This document shows, piece by piece, positions 5,973-6,638 of a DNA stretch of 6,638 nucleotides. The position numbers and the translations under genes are program-made. Below the pieces are notes generated by a model. The model was not told the origin of the DNA, ran no database searches, and saw only the letters and a program-made list of their open reading frames with translations. The stretch is from Methanobacteriota archaeon (GTDB taxonomy: Archaea > Thermoplasmatota > Poseidoniia > Poseidoniales > Thalassarchaeaceae). Numbering within the stretch: position 1 is the first letter of the stretch; every line of letters starts with the position of its first letter. The stretch covers positions 15,944 through 22,581 of the forward strand of contig PATZ01000005.1 in assembly GCA_002712575.1 (NCBI GenBank), given 5' to 3'.

Positions 5973-6638
5973 TTATTCATTTGTATTTTTATCCAACCAT
6001 TCTTGACCATAATGAGCCCATTGTTCCATCGTCCAACCTTCAGGCAATCCATTTTCTGGGAGAGGAGGCGTATTTGGTATTTCAGAAGTAATTGGAGGAG
6101 GTTGTTGGAATATTTCCTCAGAACCTCCAAACATTGAATTAGCAACTTGATCTGAAGAAGGTAGTTCTAAATTAGGAGCAGCTTTTTGTCCATCCCATCC
6201 ATCTATACTCATATTGTAGCCATCCAAGGTAGAGATTTCTTCCAATGGTGCATTGGCCTTTCTGATAATACGCATTGAAATTGAGGATATTCCAATAAAT
6301 GCTATAAATCCAACAATCATTACTAAAACGTTACCAGTAATCCAAGCAATATTTTCTGCATCTGGCCCAGTTTCTATTGGTTCAGGTTTAATCAAATTGA
6401 TAGATACAGTCCTAGTAGACACATCTAATTCACTGCTAACTACTAATGAAACATCGAAATCTACTTCATTAGTTAAGAGATTCTCAAGATCTTCGGATCT
6501 TACATCAAGATATATTGTTACTTCTCTTTCCTCTAGTGCTTTAAGCACAAAATTACCATCTTCTTCATCCAACCAAGCTCTGTAAATTGTGTATTGATTC
6601 TCGAGTTCAACCTCGGTTCTTACTTGTTGATCTTCAGT
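5973..6638 (-). CDS. Single-pass surface/membrane protein with Trp-rich cytoplasmic tail (5' end outside window)
   Basis: The frame is open from the right edge to TAA at 5975-5973, giving 221 residues of a longer protein; a TTG at 6572 is internal. Residues 1 to about 95 are acidic, with alternating hydrophobic residues typical of extracellular beta-sandwich domains (EREVTIYLDV, VDFDVSLVVSSELDV, TRTVSINLIKPEP). A membrane helix follows, about 98-122 (NIAWITG to SSISM), ended by RIIRK, which by the positive-inside rule puts the N-terminal part outside and the tail inside. The roughly 95-residue tail is Pro- and acid-rich and ends in a compact motif, LPEGWTMEQWAHYGQEWLD (about 197-216). I recall this motif at the ends of many Marine Group II membrane proteins; that is memory, not a search. 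It is probably a C-terminally anchored surface protein. No enzyme signature is visible and the function is unknown. Confidence 0.8.
   Translation of the reverse strand, partial: TEDQQVRTEVELENQYTIYRAWLDEEDGNFVLKALEEREVTIYLDVRSEDLENLLTNEVDFDVSLVVSSELDVSTRTVSINLIKPEPIETGPDAENIAWITGNVLVMIVGFIAFIGISSISMRIIRKANAPLEEISTLDGYNMSIDGWDGQKAAPNLELPSSDQVANSMFGGSEEIFQQPPPITSEIPNTPPLPENGLPEGWTMEQWAHYGQEWLDKNTNE

Noticed and set aside
5939..6145. Minus-strand frame of 68 codons overlapping the end of the surface protein gene
   Set aside because: It is a different frame of the same DNA and would destroy the membrane protein's conserved Trp-rich tail; it has no separate start signal.

Overview
The window looks like the chromosome of a marine, AT-rich archaeon, most likely a planktonic Thermoplasmatota relative (Marine Group II/III, Poseidoniales-like). 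The pointers are a group II chaperonin (thermosome), a Hef/FANCM-type archaeal helicase, archaeal-style TATA/BRE sequences upstream of genes, and a membrane protein ending in a Trp-rich cytoplasmic tail that I recall from Marine Group II proteins. The lineage call is inference. No tRNA, rRNA, CRISPR, insertion sequence or integration scar is visible, and coding density is very high.

Layout. Positions 1-1129 (+) hold the C-terminal part of a Hef-like DNA-repair helicase whose start lies outside the window. Everything else is on the minus strand. Read in that direction: the C-terminal part of a single-pass surface protein (6638-5973), a complete thermosome subunit (5893-4283), a 731-residue fusion of two flavodoxin domains with an SdhB-like (succinate dehydrogenase / fumarate reductase iron-sulfur subunit) domain (4186-1991), and a 286-residue HdrB/SdhE-like CCG-domain protein (1991-1131). 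The last two overlap by one base (TAGTG) and must be co-transcribed. The helicase and the CCG gene meet tail to tail with one base between their stop codons.

The most unusual content is the last gene pair. SdhB and HdrB/SdhE are normally iron-sulfur proteins, and an SdhB-like plus HdrB-like pair is the architecture of archaeal SdhB/SdhE and of thiol:fumarate reductase TfrB. Here both proteins keep the family scaffold but have lost most cluster ligands: 7 of 10 Cys positions in the CCG protein, and nearly all Cys of the three SdhB clusters. The SdhB-like part has instead gained two flavodoxin domains whose FMN-binding loops look intact. The simplest reading, which is inference, is an electron-transfer or scaffold complex in which the iron-sulfur wire has been lost and FMN domains added, perhaps an iron-sparing device suited to iron-poor surface ocean. 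The reading frames are long, intact and well organised, so these are not decaying pseudogenes.

The thermosome and the flavodoxin-SdhB gene each have a candidate TATA element and a Shine-Dalgarno-like sequence five bases before the start, so each probably begins its own transcript.
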